A DNA stretch of 64,000 nt from Bacillota bacterium (GTDB lineage Bacteria > Bacillota > Clostridia > Acetivibrionales > DTU013). Below the pieces are notes generated by a model that ran no database searches, was not told the origin of the DNA, and worked only from the letters and a program-made list of their open reading frames with translations. Position numbers and translations under genes: made by a program. Location of the stretch: assembly GCA_023412915.1 (NCBI GenBank), contig JAEZRE010000020.1:62001-126000 (forward strand), in the 5' to 3' direction. Shown here piece by piece: positions 26,102 through 34,758 of the stretch (its first letter is position 1; every line of letters starts with the position of its first letter).

Positions 26102-26390
26102 CAAAATGGTAAAGATATGTAAAAATGTTTCAAAATAATGCAGAGCGTTATTCCGTCTGAAGCGGATAATAATCAAGCAGCTGTGCTGCATACAATCGAG
26201 GTGGATTATACGTCCTTAGGACGATGATCTGAACTGTGAGTTTGCTTAGGGGTCGGCGTCCATCATGCCTGCTCCGAGCGGCAAAGGGGCCCTGCCCTAC
26301 ACGCGGTGAACACCCCGCGGAGTCACATCGGCGGATAAAGACAGGCAGTTTTTCTGTCAGATCCGGATATGTGATTCCGCGGGGTTTTTT
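26098..26390 (+). ncRNA. Candidate structured RNA or attenuator leader between the HAD gene and phzF
   Basis: A TTGACA (26098-26103) overlapping the HAD stop and a weak TAAAAA/AAAAAT -10 near 26120 would start a transcript near 26133. The region is coding-free and full of short stems (26149-26174, GTCC/GGAC near 26210-26223, a branched stem near 26243-26280). It ends in a large terminator: a 16-base stem 26313-26328/26369-26384 with a nested hairpin, then TTTTTT. CGCGG (26302-26306) can pair with CCGCG (26315-26319), which would disrupt the terminator. So either a free RNA of about 260 nt or a phzF attenuator; no known class was recognised. Confidence 0.5.
26313..26390 (+). terminator. Large composite terminator upstream of phzF
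   Basis: CCCCGCGG-AGTCACAT pairs with ATGTGATT-CCGCGGGG over 16 positions (one G-T), with a nested CGGAT/ATCCG and GACAG/CTGTC hairpin inside, then six Ts. Confidence 0.85.
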
Positions 26391-26449
26391 AGCAGACGGT
26401 AAGAGTTGAATCAATATAGATATTTAAGGATTTTATGGAGGTGTAACGT

Positions 26450-27235
26450 ATGAAGATCTATCAGGTAGACTCATTCACAGACAGGGCATTTGGGGGGAAT
26501 CCCGCGGGAGTCTGCATACTCCAGCACCCGGCCGACGAAAAATGGATGCAGGATATCGCAATGGAGATGAATCTGGCCGAGACGGCGTTCCTGTATAAAA
26601 AGGACGATATTTATGATCTCAGGTGGTTCACTCCTGAAGAAGAGGAAGAGCTTTGCGGACACGCTACGCTGGCAAGCGCGCACATACTTTGGGAGACAGG
26701 TATACTCGAGCCCGATAGGAAGGCTGTTTTCAAAACAAGGAGCGGTATCCTCACGGCTGTAAAAAAAGACGGGTCGATAGAGATGGATTTTCCGTCGGAA
26801 GCGCCGGCTGTTGCGACTGCGCCCGAGATACTGGACCGGTCGCTGGGAATACCCTTCCTGTATGTCGGACGCAACCGCCTCGATTATATAGTGGAGGTTG
26901 AAAATGAGGAAACTGTGAGGAAGCTCGATCCTGAATACACTTTGCTTAAGAAGCTGGATGCGCGCGGAGTCATCGTAACGAGCCGTTCCGGCAGCCTGGA
27001 GTATGATTTCGTATCGCGGTTCTTTGCTCCCGTAGCCGGTATAAATGAGGATCCTGTAACCGGCTCCGCGCATTGCTGCCTGGCGCCCTATTGGGGTAAA
27101 AAGCTGGGCAAGCTGTCAATGAACGCTTACCAGGCGTCAAAAAGGGGAGGCAATCTGAGGGTGACGGTGAATGGAGACAGGGTGCTCCTGGCAGGGAAGG
27201 CGGTCACCGTGTTCAGCATAGAGGTAAATGACTGA
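26450..27235 (+). CDS. PhzF-family isomerase/epimerase-like protein
   Basis: The 261-residue protein matches the PhzF family: N-terminal YQVDSFTDRAFGGNPAGV, MNLAETAFL with the catalytic Glu (about 47), CGHATLASAH, and DPVTGSAHCCLAPYW. The two halves fold like diaminopimelate epimerase. PhzF enzymes isomerise or epimerise small acids; the substrate in this lineage is not known, and there are no phenazine genes here. The start has GGAGGTG. It may be governed by the structured leader and terminator ending 60 bases upstream. It is followed by a GNAT gene. Confidence 0.93.
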   Translation: MKIYQVDSFTDRAFGGNPAGVCILQHPADEKWMQDIAMEMNLAETAFLYKKDDIYDLRWFTPEEEEELCGHATLASAHILWETGILEPDRKAVFKTRSGILTAVKKDGSIEMDFPSEAPAVATAPEILDRSLGIPFLYVGRNRLDYIVEVENEETVRKLDPEYTLLKKLDARGVIVTSRSGSLEYDFVSRFFAPVAGINEDPVTGSAHCCLAPYWGKKLGKLSMNAYQASKRGGNLRVTVNGDRVLLAGKAVTVFSIEVND

Positions 27236-27292
27236 GCCGTATGGAAAAGGTCCGAAGCAGGATAATAGACATTACAGGAATATAAAAACAGG

Positions 27293-28225
27293 ATGGTGAC
27301 AGGTGTGCAGCTCGAATTGGTAAAGTGCAATATGAGATACGGGCCTGAGATTCCGGAAATGATCCGTGAAATAGGTCCCGGGGAAAATGGTTTTCAGAAT
27401 AACGGTTATGGCATGAATGAGCAGGAATTCAAGGAATACATGATGCTATGCATCGATATGGCGAGGGGTATAGATCTTCCGTCGGGTTATGTGCCGCAGA
27501 CGCTGTACTGGCTGTACGTCGACGGGAGACCGGTGGGGTATGCGAAGCTCCGGGAGTACCTGAACGAAAAGCTTCGTTCGATAGGCGGGCATATCGGCTA
27601 TTGTATACGACCGACTGAAAGGCGGAAGGGTTATGGAAAGCTCCTGCTCGGAGAAGTGGTTAAAGAAGCGAGAAAGCTGAATATACCTAAAGCTCTGGTA
27701 ACCTGTTTGGAAGAGAACAAGGGTTCACGGGGCGTTGCCGAAGGCAATGGCGGGAGGCTTGCGGATATAACGGACGGAGAATGCCATTACTGGATTGACC
27801 TTGACATTACAGAGGGTGTAAGGCAGGCTCATCCCGATGATTTTCAGGAGATGCTCGAGCTGTGGAAAAGGACGCCCGGCGTTGGCATTACTATGGAGGA
27901 TTCTGAGGAGAACATAATCAAATTCTTCCTGCGCAATAAGGGGATTAGCTTTGTATACAAGGCGGACAACAGGATAGTCGGGACCTCGCTTTGCGGGCAT
28001 GACGGCAGAAGGGGGTATATCTACCATACGGCCGTATCGCCTGAGTACAGGGGAAAAGGCATAGGCAGGACGCTTGTGGAAAGGAACCTCGAAAAACTCA
28101 GGGCGGAGGGAATCGCCAAGTGCCGTATATTCGTATTCAGCAGCAATGAAGTCGGAAATGCTTTCTGGAAGAGATCAGGCTGGGTAACACGCGAGGATCT
28201 CACCACCTACACCATAGATGTGTAG
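27293..28225 (+). CDS. Tandem double-GNAT acetyltransferase
   Basis: The 310-residue protein contains two GNAT folds. The first (about 1-165) has the acetyl-CoA loop ERRKGYGKLLL; the second (about 170-310) has YRGKGIGRTLVERN and the terminal strand with NAFWKRSGW. Both keep the Q/RxxGxG/A motif, so both may bind acetyl-CoA. The substrate is not known. Start signals are weak; the GTG at 27305 is a possible alternative. It lies 57 bases after phzF and may share its transcript. Confidence 0.85.
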   Translation: MVTGVQLELVKCNMRYGPEIPEMIREIGPGENGFQNNGYGMNEQEFKEYMMLCIDMARGIDLPSGYVPQTLYWLYVDGRPVGYAKLREYLNEKLRSIGGHIGYCIRPTERRKGYGKLLLGEVVKEARKLNIPKALVTCLEENKGSRGVAEGNGGRLADITDGECHYWIDLDITEGVRQAHPDDFQEMLELWKRTPGVGITMEDSEENIIKFFLRNKGISFVYKADNRIVGTSLCGHDGRRGYIYHTAVSPEYRGKGIGRTLVERNLEKLRAEGIAKCRIFVFSSNEVGNAFWKRSGWVTREDLTTYTIDV

Positions 28226-28321
28226 ATTGGCAGGATAGCATGATCGAGGCGCCTTCGGGAACGGGATACGCTTTTATTACGTCTATTATGCGTATTCAAA
28301 AAAATCAAACGGGGGTCCCTC

Positions 28322-29338
28322 ATGAAGAAAACAACCAGTATTATTCTGACTACTGTTCTTTTGCTGTCGGCTGCGACGCTGTCAGCATGCAGCGGGCGGA
28401 ACGGCAGCGAACTAAATGTATCAGAACAGAACGGCAGTAATGTTATCAACGCTACATACGAAGCAACGCCGGACGGAGGAACCGGTATTGCAAAAGATGG
28501 CAGTAACGAATCCGGCTCTACAACTGTAAATGATTCGAGCAGCAAGGATATAAAGGAAGAGGTGGATGCGCTCCTTTCCGATTCTGCGTCGAAGCCTGCC
28601 GAATTGCTCAAATTTGTCAGGAAAAATATAAACGCCCTTTCGAAAGCAGACGCAAGCAGATTGCTTTTGCACCTTGAAAAGCTTCAGAATAGCGGTCTTT
28701 CTGCCATGACTGACAGATACGACGCCGAATCTTTCCAGAACGAGCTCCTGTCATTATTGGACTTAAAAACAGGAGCATTAAAAGAGGATGAAATTAAAGA
28801 TACGAAGCTGATTGGTTTACTCGCTGAAGCCCGTGATAACGGTTATAGGACGGAAACTGCCGAGGGCAGCTTCTTCCCTGTGATCGACTACAGCGTATAT
28901 CTGGAATTTACAAAGAATTTACCTGAGGATCTGAAGGCATATTTCACCATTATGGCTGTTGAATCCGGCAAAGCTCCGGCAAAAGACGCGGAGCTTGTTA
29001 TCGGTTGGGATGAGGTAATAGCAAGGGCTCTTGAACAGCAGAAGTTCCTGTCGTCATACGGACAGGCACAGAAGGCGGAGGATATAAAGCCTATATATTC
29101 GAAATACGTCAGCTTTATATTTAACGGATTGCCCAATACGCCTGGTTTCGATCAGAAAACAGGTGTGATATCCCCGGATCTGAAGGAAAGCCTGAAGGAA
29201 GCGGCAGAGAACGGCGGCGATACCCGGCTGGAAAAGGCCTTAAAGGATTATGCCGTAGTGCTTGAGAAGAATAAATACAGGCTGACTGATGAAGTTGTAA
29301 AATTCAGAGAGAAGGCGATTGCTGAATTGAACAAGTAA
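28322..29338 (+). CDS. Predicted lipoprotein of unknown function
   Basis: The 338-residue protein has a type II signal peptide with lipobox LSAC (Cys near residue 21), a low-complexity Ser/Asn/Gly linker (about 22-75), and a largely helical domain from about 80 to the end. I see no catalytic motif and recognise no family. It should be anchored by its lipid to the outer face of the membrane. A GGGGGT ribosome site precedes the ATG. A terminator lies about 20 bases after the stop. Confidence 0.8.
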   Translation: MKKTTSIILTTVLLLSAATLSACSGRNGSELNVSEQNGSNVINATYEATPDGGTGIAKDGSNESGSTTVNDSSSKDIKEEVDALLSDSASKPAELLKFVRKNINALSKADASRLLLHLEKLQNSGLSAMTDRYDAESFQNELLSLLDLKTGALKEDEIKDTKLIGLLAEARDNGYRTETAEGSFFPVIDYSVYLEFTKNLPEDLKAYFTIMAVESGKAPAKDAELVIGWDEVIARALEQQKFLSSYGQAQKAEDIKPIYSKYVSFIFNGLPNTPGFDQKTGVISPDLKESLKEAAENGGDTRLEKALKDYAVVLEKNKYRLTDEVVKFREKAIAELNK

Positions 29339-29357
29339 TTTGCCTTGGCGCATGGAA

Positions 29358-29386
29358 AAGGGGGACAGTGGCTTTGTCCCTCTTTT
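29358..29386 (+). terminator. Intrinsic terminator after the lipoprotein gene
   Basis: GGGGGACA and TGTCCCTC pair around GTGGCTT and are followed by TTTTT. Confidence 0.75.
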
Positions 29387-29395
29387 TGTCTGCCT

Positions 29396-29420
29396 GTGTG
29401 GACAAGGTCCTTGTCCACAC
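29396..29420. repeat. Perfect 12-base palindrome between convergent genes
   Basis: GTGTGGACAAGG and CCTTGTCCACAC are perfect inverted repeats around a single T. It lies between the lipoprotein terminator and the end of the minus-strand ABC operon. On the minus strand no T run follows directly, so its role as a terminator is uncertain. Confidence 0.7.
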
Positions 29421-29449
29421 GTCCCGCTTCTCTGTCCCTCTGTCCCACC

Positions 29450-30178
29450 TTATTTTAGCTTTTTCACGAATATCCTGTACAGGATAATGAACCAAATCGA
29501 AGTACAGGCCATACCCAGTAAGAAGTCCAGCAAATATTTGACTGTCTGTCCGCCGCCAGCCTTTATCAGAATATCCATTACCCAATATGTCGGCAGCAGG
29601 CAGCCTACGATTCTCAGGTATGAATTCGCAAACCACGCCAGCGGTATGCCAAAGAGTATAATACCGAGCAGTTTGGATACGGCGAGCCCTTCGACCTTGT
29701 TGGAGGCTATCGAAACGAGCATCATTGCCATCAGTATTCCGCTGAAGGAAGACAATACCGCAGGCGCTGGCAGCCATCCGTAAGGCAGACCGCCCAGCAT
29801 GCAGAAAGAAGCGATAGCCATGGAGGTCGCCAGGGAGTATGCGAAGGGAAGTACCAGCCTGGAGGCAAAATAAGCTTTTCCGCCCACAGGAGTAACAGAA
29901 AGGTAGATACATATACCGTCATCACGCTCATCAAGCATAAGCAGTCCCACCATCATTCCGGTCATGGCTGGGCCAAGTGTCAATGTCAATGCATCCGCCA
30001 TCAGAAAGTACGGCTCGATGCTGAAATTCAGGTATTTGACAAGGAGCGTATCTATCAGCGGGACAGCCAGCTTAATACCTATACCGGCAAGAAAAGGGGC
30101 AACACACAGCAGGAGCAGCATCTGGTCGCGATATATCTGAAGCGCGCTTCCCTTTAACAGTTTAGCGGCCTGTTTCAT
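29450..30178 (-). CDS. ABC-2-type transporter permease (last gene of the TetR operon)
   Basis: The 242-residue protein has six predicted membrane helices and resembles ABC-2 permeases. The ATG at 30178 has AGGAGG at eight bases; a GTG at 30187 is also in frame. It overlaps the preceding permease gene by 17 bases. With the ATPase and the other permease it should form one exporter, probably for a drug, lipid or peptide, under the TetR repressor that heads the operon. The substrate cannot be read from sequence. Confidence 0.85.
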   Translation of the reverse strand: MKQAAKLLKGSALQIYRDQMLLLLCVAPFLAGIGIKLAVPLIDTLLVKYLNFSIEPYFLMADALTLTLGPAMTGMMVGLLMLDERDDGICIYLSVTPVGGKAYFASRLVLPFAYSLATSMAIASFCMLGGLPYGWLPAPAVLSSFSGILMAMMLVSIASNKVEGLAVSKLLGIILFGIPLAWFANSYLRIVGCLLPTYWVMDILIKAGGGQTVKYLLDFLLGMACTSIWFIILYRIFVKKLK

Positions 30179-30878
30179 ATGCTTCACCTCCTATCCTTGA
30201 TAAAAACCATTTCATTCGGTTTACGGCCAGAAAGAGCGCCGGGACCATCCAGAGCACCACACCGCCTAGCATCAATATCGGGCCTGCTCCGGTATACTCT
30301 CCCACGCTCCACTGAAGCAGCCTGAAAACAAGTGAACCCGGCATTATCTCGAGCAGGACCGATCTTATCCCGAACAACAGCAGGAAGGGGGGCAGACCCA
30401 GGATTATCTCGGCCGGGACCGTTATGATCATGAACTGGTTTACAGTTTTGGCCCTCACGCCGGCTGCCAGCCCGACAAAGGTGTACAGCACCGATCCGGT
30501 CAGGAGAGACAGTGCGAGGACCGGGATGTTTGCTTTTGCGCCAAGTCCCACTACTGCTATGATTACGCCGACCAGCACCGAAATAAAGCCCAGCGACAAT
30601 GCTTTCGCCAGAATGTATTCCCAGACCCGAAGCGGGGAAACGAACAAGGCATCCAGCACCCTTTCGCCTTTTTCGAGCAACAGCAGGCCACCAATAAAGA
30701 AGAAGCCCAAAGCAGCAGGATCAATGAATAGTACGATCACTGTCGCCATGCTTCTCCATGCTGCGGGAAAGATGCCGACCATAAGGATATAGAAAAGTAT
30801 CATCACCGTATAGATAAAATAAAAGCCGTATTTCAACTGGAATCTCATATCATGCAGCGTAGTATTGAGGATTCTCAT
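30162..30878 (-). CDS. ABC-2-type transporter permease
   Basis: The 238-residue, six-helix membrane protein starts at an ATG that overlaps the stop of the ATPase gene as ATGA, showing translational coupling; a GTG at 30887 is an alternative. An interior GERVLDALFVSPLRVWEY segment is typical of ABC-2 permeases of fluoroquinolone/multidrug type. It likely pairs with the downstream permease as a heterodimeric membrane domain. Confidence 0.85.
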   Translation of the reverse strand: MRILNTTLHDMRFQLKYGFYFIYTVMILFYILMVGIFPAAWRSMATVIVLFIDPAALGFFFIGGLLLLEKGERVLDALFVSPLRVWEYILAKALSLGFISVLVGVIIAVVGLGAKANIPVLALSLLTGSVLYTFVGLAAGVRAKTVNQFMIITVPAEIILGLPPFLLLFGIRSVLLEIMPGSLVFRLLQWSVGEYTGAGPILMLGGVVLWMVPALFLAVNRMKWFLSRIGGEAYETGR

Positions 30879-31726
30879 GCCAGACACCGTCCCGTCACTT
30901 CTATAAATATGTCTTCAAGAGTCTGTTCTTCCGAGTGAATGGAGATAACCTGCCGGTTGGCAAGTCTGACCATAAATTCACGGTTCTCGTGCAGTCCATC
31001 CAGCGGCGCTTTGTCAGAATGGCGGCCATCGCTCCCGTTGAATGTGTACGTGACTGCGTTGCCTCCTTTTCGAAGACGCAGGTTGTCGGGGGTATCAATA
31101 ACTTTTATACTTCCGTCAACTATGAAGGCGACCCTGTCGCAAAGTTCTTCGGCATCGTGCATGTTGTGGGTGGTCAATAATATACTTCTGCCCTCGCGTT
31201 TCTGTTCGAGGATCATATCCTTTATCGTCCTGCCATTGGAAGGATCGAGCCCCGATGTGGGTTCATCCAGGAAAATGAGCATCGGTTTGTGTTGGATTGC
31301 CCTGATAAAACTGAGCCGCATCTTCATTCCCTTTGAGAATTCAGATACTTTTTTGAATGCGTCGTTCTTGAGACCTACCCTTTCAAGCAGCTCCATCGGA
31401 TCATACCCCTTACGGTCGTATAGCGATCCGAAGAAATTGAGGTTCTCGAGCGCTGTAAATTTGCCATACAGGTTCGGGAATTCGAAATCGACGCCGATCT
31501 GCTGGTAAAAGTCACGCCCGCTGCTTTTCACCTCGGACCCCAGGACTTTGACACTGCCGCTGTAGCCCTTCAAAATACCGGTCAGTATCTTCTGTACAGT
31601 ACTCTTGCCCGCGCCCGACGGCCCCAGAAACCCGAATATTTCGCCCTCACTAACGTTAAAATCCATATCGTTTATAAAGCTGTTTCTTTTTGAATACGAG
31701 AAACAAAGTTTCTCAACATGGATCAT
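30875..31726 (-). CDS. ABC transporter ATP-binding protein
   Basis: The 283-residue ATPase has Walker A GPSGAGKST, a Q-loop, the signature in FSKGMKMRLSF (a variant LSGGQ), Walker B LIFLDEPTSGLDP and the H-loop LLTTHN. The substituted signature FSKGMK is usual in the CcmA/DrrA-type exporter group. The ATG at 31726 with GGAGG upstream is preferred over an upstream extension. It lies 13 bases after the TetR gene and overlaps the first permease gene by four bases. Confidence 0.93.
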   Translation of the reverse strand: MIHVEKLCFSYSKRNSFINDMDFNVSEGEIFGFLGPSGAGKSTVQKILTGILKGYSGSVKVLGSEVKSSGRDFYQQIGVDFEFPNLYGKFTALENLNFFGSLYDRKGYDPMELLERVGLKNDAFKKVSEFSKGMKMRLSFIRAIQHKPMLIFLDEPTSGLDPSNGRTIKDMILEQKREGRSILLTTHNMHDAEELCDRVAFIVDGSIKVIDTPDNLRLRKGGNAVTYTFNGSDGRHSDKAPLDGLHENREFMVRLANRQVISIHSEEQTLEDIFIEVTGRCLA

Positions 31727-31739
31727 ATAAAATCCTCCA

Positions 31740-32345
31740 TTATCGATTATTGCCTTCATCCCTTAACATTTTTCCAGTAACCGCGTCGACCAGGTAATCT
31801 ATGACGCTGTCCAGTATATCTGCGCCGATCTCCTCCTCGTGCAGGAGCATCAGAAAAATCGCCCGGAATACCCCCGAAACAAGCTTCGGGTCGACAGCCT
31901 TTTCTATGCCGAGTTGACTTATCAGTTCAACGGCGGCGCTGTCGTCGCTGCTCAGATGCTTTGCGACTCTTTCTGCAGGAAGCTTTCTGATCAGCAGTTC
32001 CAGTTCTCCTTTGCCCATATTGAGCATCCATGGTGTTTTTTTGACTTCATCAATAAGGAGCCTGATGACCTTGGTAAGGGTTTCTTTCTTATCGCCGCCG
32101 GAACTGCCCAGCAAATCGTATAGTCTTTCTTTAACCCTGGCGTCTATACGTTCAAATGCGTCCATGAATAAATGCTCCTTACTCGGGTAAAAAAGGTAGA
32201 ACGAACCCTTCGAAATGTTTGCCATCGATACAAGTTCATCTACGCTCGTTTTTCTAAGTCCGTACCTGCCCCAGCATACCTCGGCCGCATCCATCAGCTT
32301 CTGCCGGATAGCTTCCTTTTCTCTTTCGTTGAAGCCTTTTGCCAA
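31740..32345 (-). CDS. TetR-family repressor heading the ABC operon
   Basis: The 201-residue protein has an N-terminal TetR helix-turn-helix (about 10-55, KTSVDELVSMANISKGSFYLFYPSKEHL) and a helical ligand domain. The TTG at 32345 has AGAGG eight bases upstream; the GTG at 32354 is inside that site. It is the first gene of an operon with an ABC ATPase and two permeases, and its own promoter is covered by a 16-base perfect inverted repeat. The simplest reading is an autorepressor that releases the exporter genes when the transported compound binds. Confidence 0.92.
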   Translation of the reverse strand: MAKGFNEREKEAIRQKLMDAAEVCWGRYGLRKTSVDELVSMANISKGSFYLFYPSKEHLFMDAFERIDARVKERLYDLLGSSGGDKKETLTKVIRLLIDEVKKTPWMLNMGKGELELLIRKLPAERVAKHLSSDDSAAVELISQLGIEKAVDPKLVSGVFRAIFLMLLHEEEIGADILDSVIDYLVDAVTGKMLRDEGNNR

Positions 32346-32360
32346 ACAAATCACCTCTGC

Positions 32361-32422
32361 GTACTATATGACTAAATATAAGATTTTAGTCATATAGTAC
32401 TCTAGCTGGCGCATATTGTCAA
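32361..32422 (-). promoter_or_regulatory. Promoter and perfect operator of the TetR-ABC operon
   Basis: On the minus strand TTGACA (32422-32417), a 17-base spacer and TACTAT (32399-32394) form a near-consensus promoter. GTACTATATGACTAAA (32361-32376) and its exact inverse complement (32385-32400), eight bases apart, overlap the -10 box and start site, an ideal place for repression by the TetR protein. Confidence 0.85.
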
Positions 32423-32497
32423 CATTCATTTTATTGACTGTACATGTAAAGAAAACAGCTATATTCTAGTTATAGAAAAACAGAGGTATTATTGAGC

Positions 32498-32623
32498 ATG
32501 GCAAACTGGACTGCAATGATGGGCAGGATTGACGGCTGTATTTACCGTGGTATTTTTCGCAGAACCCGGCGGACAGATGAAATGGCGGTGATGGGCAAAG
32601 CACCGCAGGAAAGCGGAGGTTGA
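32498..32623 (+). CDS. Possible 41-residue small protein upstream of yaiI
   Basis: A frame MANWTAMMGRIDG... ends with TGA one base before the next ATG (TGACATG). AGAGG lies 11 bases before its ATG. The product is Arg-rich in its middle and has no recognised motif. The tight junction suggests coupling, but it could also be chance. Confidence 0.3.
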   Translation: MANWTAMMGRIDGCIYRGIFRRTRRTDEMAVMGKAPQESGG

Positions 32624-32624
32624 C

Positions 32625-33065
32625 ATGCAGATACTTGTGGATGCGGACGCGTGTCCGGTGAAGGAAATCATTATAAAGGTTGCGAGGCAGAACGGCCTGG
32701 CAGTCACCATGCTGATCGACACCAGTCACGAACTCAATGACGGCTATAGCAGGGTAATAACGGTGGACAAAGCCAGTGACAGCGTCGATATAGCCCTGAT
32801 AAACCTGGTCAGAGCCGGCGATATAGTGGTGACGCAGGATTATGGTGTGGCTGCGATGGCCTTGGGAAAGAAGGCAAGGGCTCTGAACCAGAATGGCCTT
32901 GTATTTTCGGATGACAATATCGACAGGCTGCTTTTTGAGAGACACCTCGGCCGCAAGGTGCAGCGGGCGGGAGGCAGGACCGCAAACCCGCCGAAACGCA
33001 GCAGGGAAGACGATACCAACTTTGAAAGAGCATTTAGAAAATTGGTGGATGATCAAATCGTATAA
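32625..33065 (+). CDS. YaiI/YqxD-family protein (UPF0178, DUF188)
   Basis: The 146-residue protein matches the UPF0178 family: N-terminal ILVDADACPVK, VTVDKASDSVDIALINL-type core, DIVVTQDYGVAA, and a C-terminal Arg-rich tail. The fold is PIN/NYN-nuclease-like, with conserved acidic residues that could bind metal, but no activity has been firmly shown. A GCGGAGG site overlaps the end of the small frame before it. A strong terminator follows. Confidence 0.93.
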   Translation: MQILVDADACPVKEIIIKVARQNGLAVTMLIDTSHELNDGYSRVITVDKASDSVDIALINLVRAGDIVVTQDYGVAAMALGKKARALNQNGLVFSDDNIDRLLFERHLGRKVQRAGGRTANPPKRSREDDTNFERAFRKLVDDQIV

Positions 33066-33082
33066 CATATCGATGCTGAACA

Positions 33083-33118
33083 AAGGGCCTTCTCCTTCGG
33101 GAGAAAGCCCTTCGCTTT
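33083..33118. terminator. Terminator between yaiI and the minus-strand ABC permease
   Basis: AAGGGC-TTCTCC and GGAGAA-GCCCTT pair around a TTCG tetraloop with one bulge on each side, then CGCTTTTA. It lies between convergent genes. Confidence 0.8.
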
Positions 33119-33160
33119 TATTCTGCCGGTTTTCTTGCGCTTCACTGTTTTAGCCGGCGG

Positions 33161-33874
33161 TCATACCACCTGCGGCTGCCTTATCGCGGCTGCGTAGGAT
33201 ATCGCGTAAAGTATCAAAGCGGCGATTATGAAATTGATCGGGGCAAACAGTATGCCGCCCGGTGTGCCATAGTAGAAAAATGCCTTTAAAAGATTTCCCA
33301 AAACCGGAGAAGCGGGGGAGAACATTAACGACATGCCAAATGCGACCCAGAATACTATCTTGAAAATTGCCCCGATTTTATAGGCCAGCGCTCCGTAAAA
33401 TGTGGAAAAAGATGTAACCAGTATGAAAAGAGCGCACATATAAAGCATTTCCATACCCATATTGCTTTCCGGATATATCGCGTGAAATAGATTCATGTTG
33501 TTCCCGCCCTTATAAAGCAACTCTGCCAGGGTGTTTTCGATAAATGTGAAAATGGTTGAGATAATCGTTAGCAAAATCGATAACACGAGGTTGGATGAAA
33601 GTGAAGACAGAAATATGTTTTTTCTTGTGTTGCCAAATATCATAAGATAATTGGTTTTCGACTTGTAGTCGGCAATCACGTATACGAACGCAAATATGAC
33701 AGCTGAGAAAGACATGCTTGAACTGAAACTGGAGCGGTCGTTGGAGGCTATGTTCGCGAATATAGTAAGGAGATACAGCGCGGCGCATATCGCAATATAG
33801 AACCCCAAAAAAATGGACGTACCTATGAACTTTTTCTTGATCTGGTAACTCAGACATTTGATAAATCTGCTCAT
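33161..33874 (-). CDS. ABC transporter membrane protein of the GntR operon
   Basis: The 237-residue protein has six predicted membrane helices and no soluble domain. Its ATG overlaps the ATPase stop (ATGA) behind AGGAGG, so it is translationally coupled and should be the permease partner of that ATPase. It resembles the membrane components of YtrA/YhcF-type operons, in which a short GntR repressor, an ATPase and a membrane protein respond to envelope-active antibiotics; this parallel is inference. Confidence 0.8.
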   Translation of the reverse strand: MSRFIKCLSYQIKKKFIGTSIFLGFYIAICAALYLLTIFANIASNDRSSFSSSMSFSAVIFAFVYVIADYKSKTNYLMIFGNTRKNIFLSSLSSNLVLSILLTIISTIFTFIENTLAELLYKGGNNMNLFHAIYPESNMGMEMLYMCALFILVTSFSTFYGALAYKIGAIFKIVFWVAFGMSLMFSPASPVLGNLLKAFFYYGTPGGILFAPINFIIAALILYAISYAAAIRQPQVV

Positions 33875-34758
33875 TTCACTACCTCCTGATTCTGCTCGGT
33901 CAAGTAAATGAAAAGCTTCTGCACAGGTACGGGAGAGATGTCCGCTCCGCCTGCCGCGAGCTTTTTGAGCTTTTCGCCTGCGAGCTTCTCAAAAACGGCG
34001 CATATCTTTATGTTGCCGACCATTTCACTATGGACTATATTCATGCCCGAGACGGCGTCGTCGACAACTGAAGCCTTGCCGGAGACATACCTGGCCATAT
34101 CCTTCAGTTCGTCTACGGGAAGTTTTTCGACCAGTATGCCGTCCCTGATGATCAGTGCTTCCTCGAAAACGTCGGCGGATTCTTCTATCAGGTGCGTCGA
34201 GATTATATAGGTTCGCGGATTGTTTTCATAATCTTCTATCAACTCTCTGTAGAAAAGGTCCCTTACCGCCGCGTCAAGTCCGAGAACAGGCTCGTCGAAT
34301 ATAGTAAGAGGAGCTCTTGACGCCAGCCCTATGATTATACGCAGTATAGATTCGTACCCTCTTGAAAGTGCCTTATATTTTTTGCCAGTCGAAAGCTCGA
34401 ATTTTTTACAGAGCCTCTGTGCGTATTCCATGTCGAAATTGTCGTAAAAAAGCGCGGCTTCCTTCAGTATTACGGACACGCGGTTCGTATCGATAAAAAG
34501 GTCCTTCTCGGGCATATAGCAAATCTTTGCAAGCGCCTCCTGGTTTTCTACACCGTTCTGTCCGAAAAGCCTGACCTCACCGCTATCGGAGAATATCCTC
34601 GACGATATGATATTGAGGAACGTAGTCTTTCCGGCGCCGTTACGCCCCAGCAGCCCGTATATTTTGTTGCCTTCCAGTCCGACTGTGAAGTCTCTGACGG
34701 CCTTCACACCACCATAGCTTTTATTCAGCTCTTTAGTTTCAAGTATAAATTCACTCAC
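33871..34758 (-). CDS. ABC transporter ATP-binding protein of the GntR operon
   Basis: The 295-residue protein has Walker A GRNGAGKTT, a degenerate signature ALSRGYESILRI, Walker B LTIFDEPVLGLD and an H-loop STHLIEE. The C-terminal 80 residues are an accessory domain. The GTG start overlaps the GntR stop. The weak signature is typical of YtrB/EcsA-like ATPases. It is the middle gene of a GntR-ATPase-permease operon. Confidence 0.92.
   Translation of the reverse strand: MSEFILETKELNKSYGGVKAVRDFTVGLEGNKIYGLLGRNGAGKTTFLNIISSRIFSDSGEVRLFGQNGVENQEALAKICYMPEKDLFIDTNRVSVILKEAALFYDNFDMEYAQRLCKKFELSTGKKYKALSRGYESILRIIIGLASRAPLTIFDEPVLGLDAAVRDLFYRELIEDYENNPRTYIISTHLIEESADVFEEALIIRDGILVEKLPVDELKDMARYVSGKASVVDDAVSGMNIVHSEMVGNIKICAVFEKLAGEKLKKLAAGGADISPVPVQKLFIYLTEQNQEVVK

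Noticed and set aside
26281..26325. T-box leader before phzF
   Set aside because: The required AGGGTGGNACCGCG antiterminator sequence is not present on the plus strand; a partly similar string occurs only on the opposite strand.
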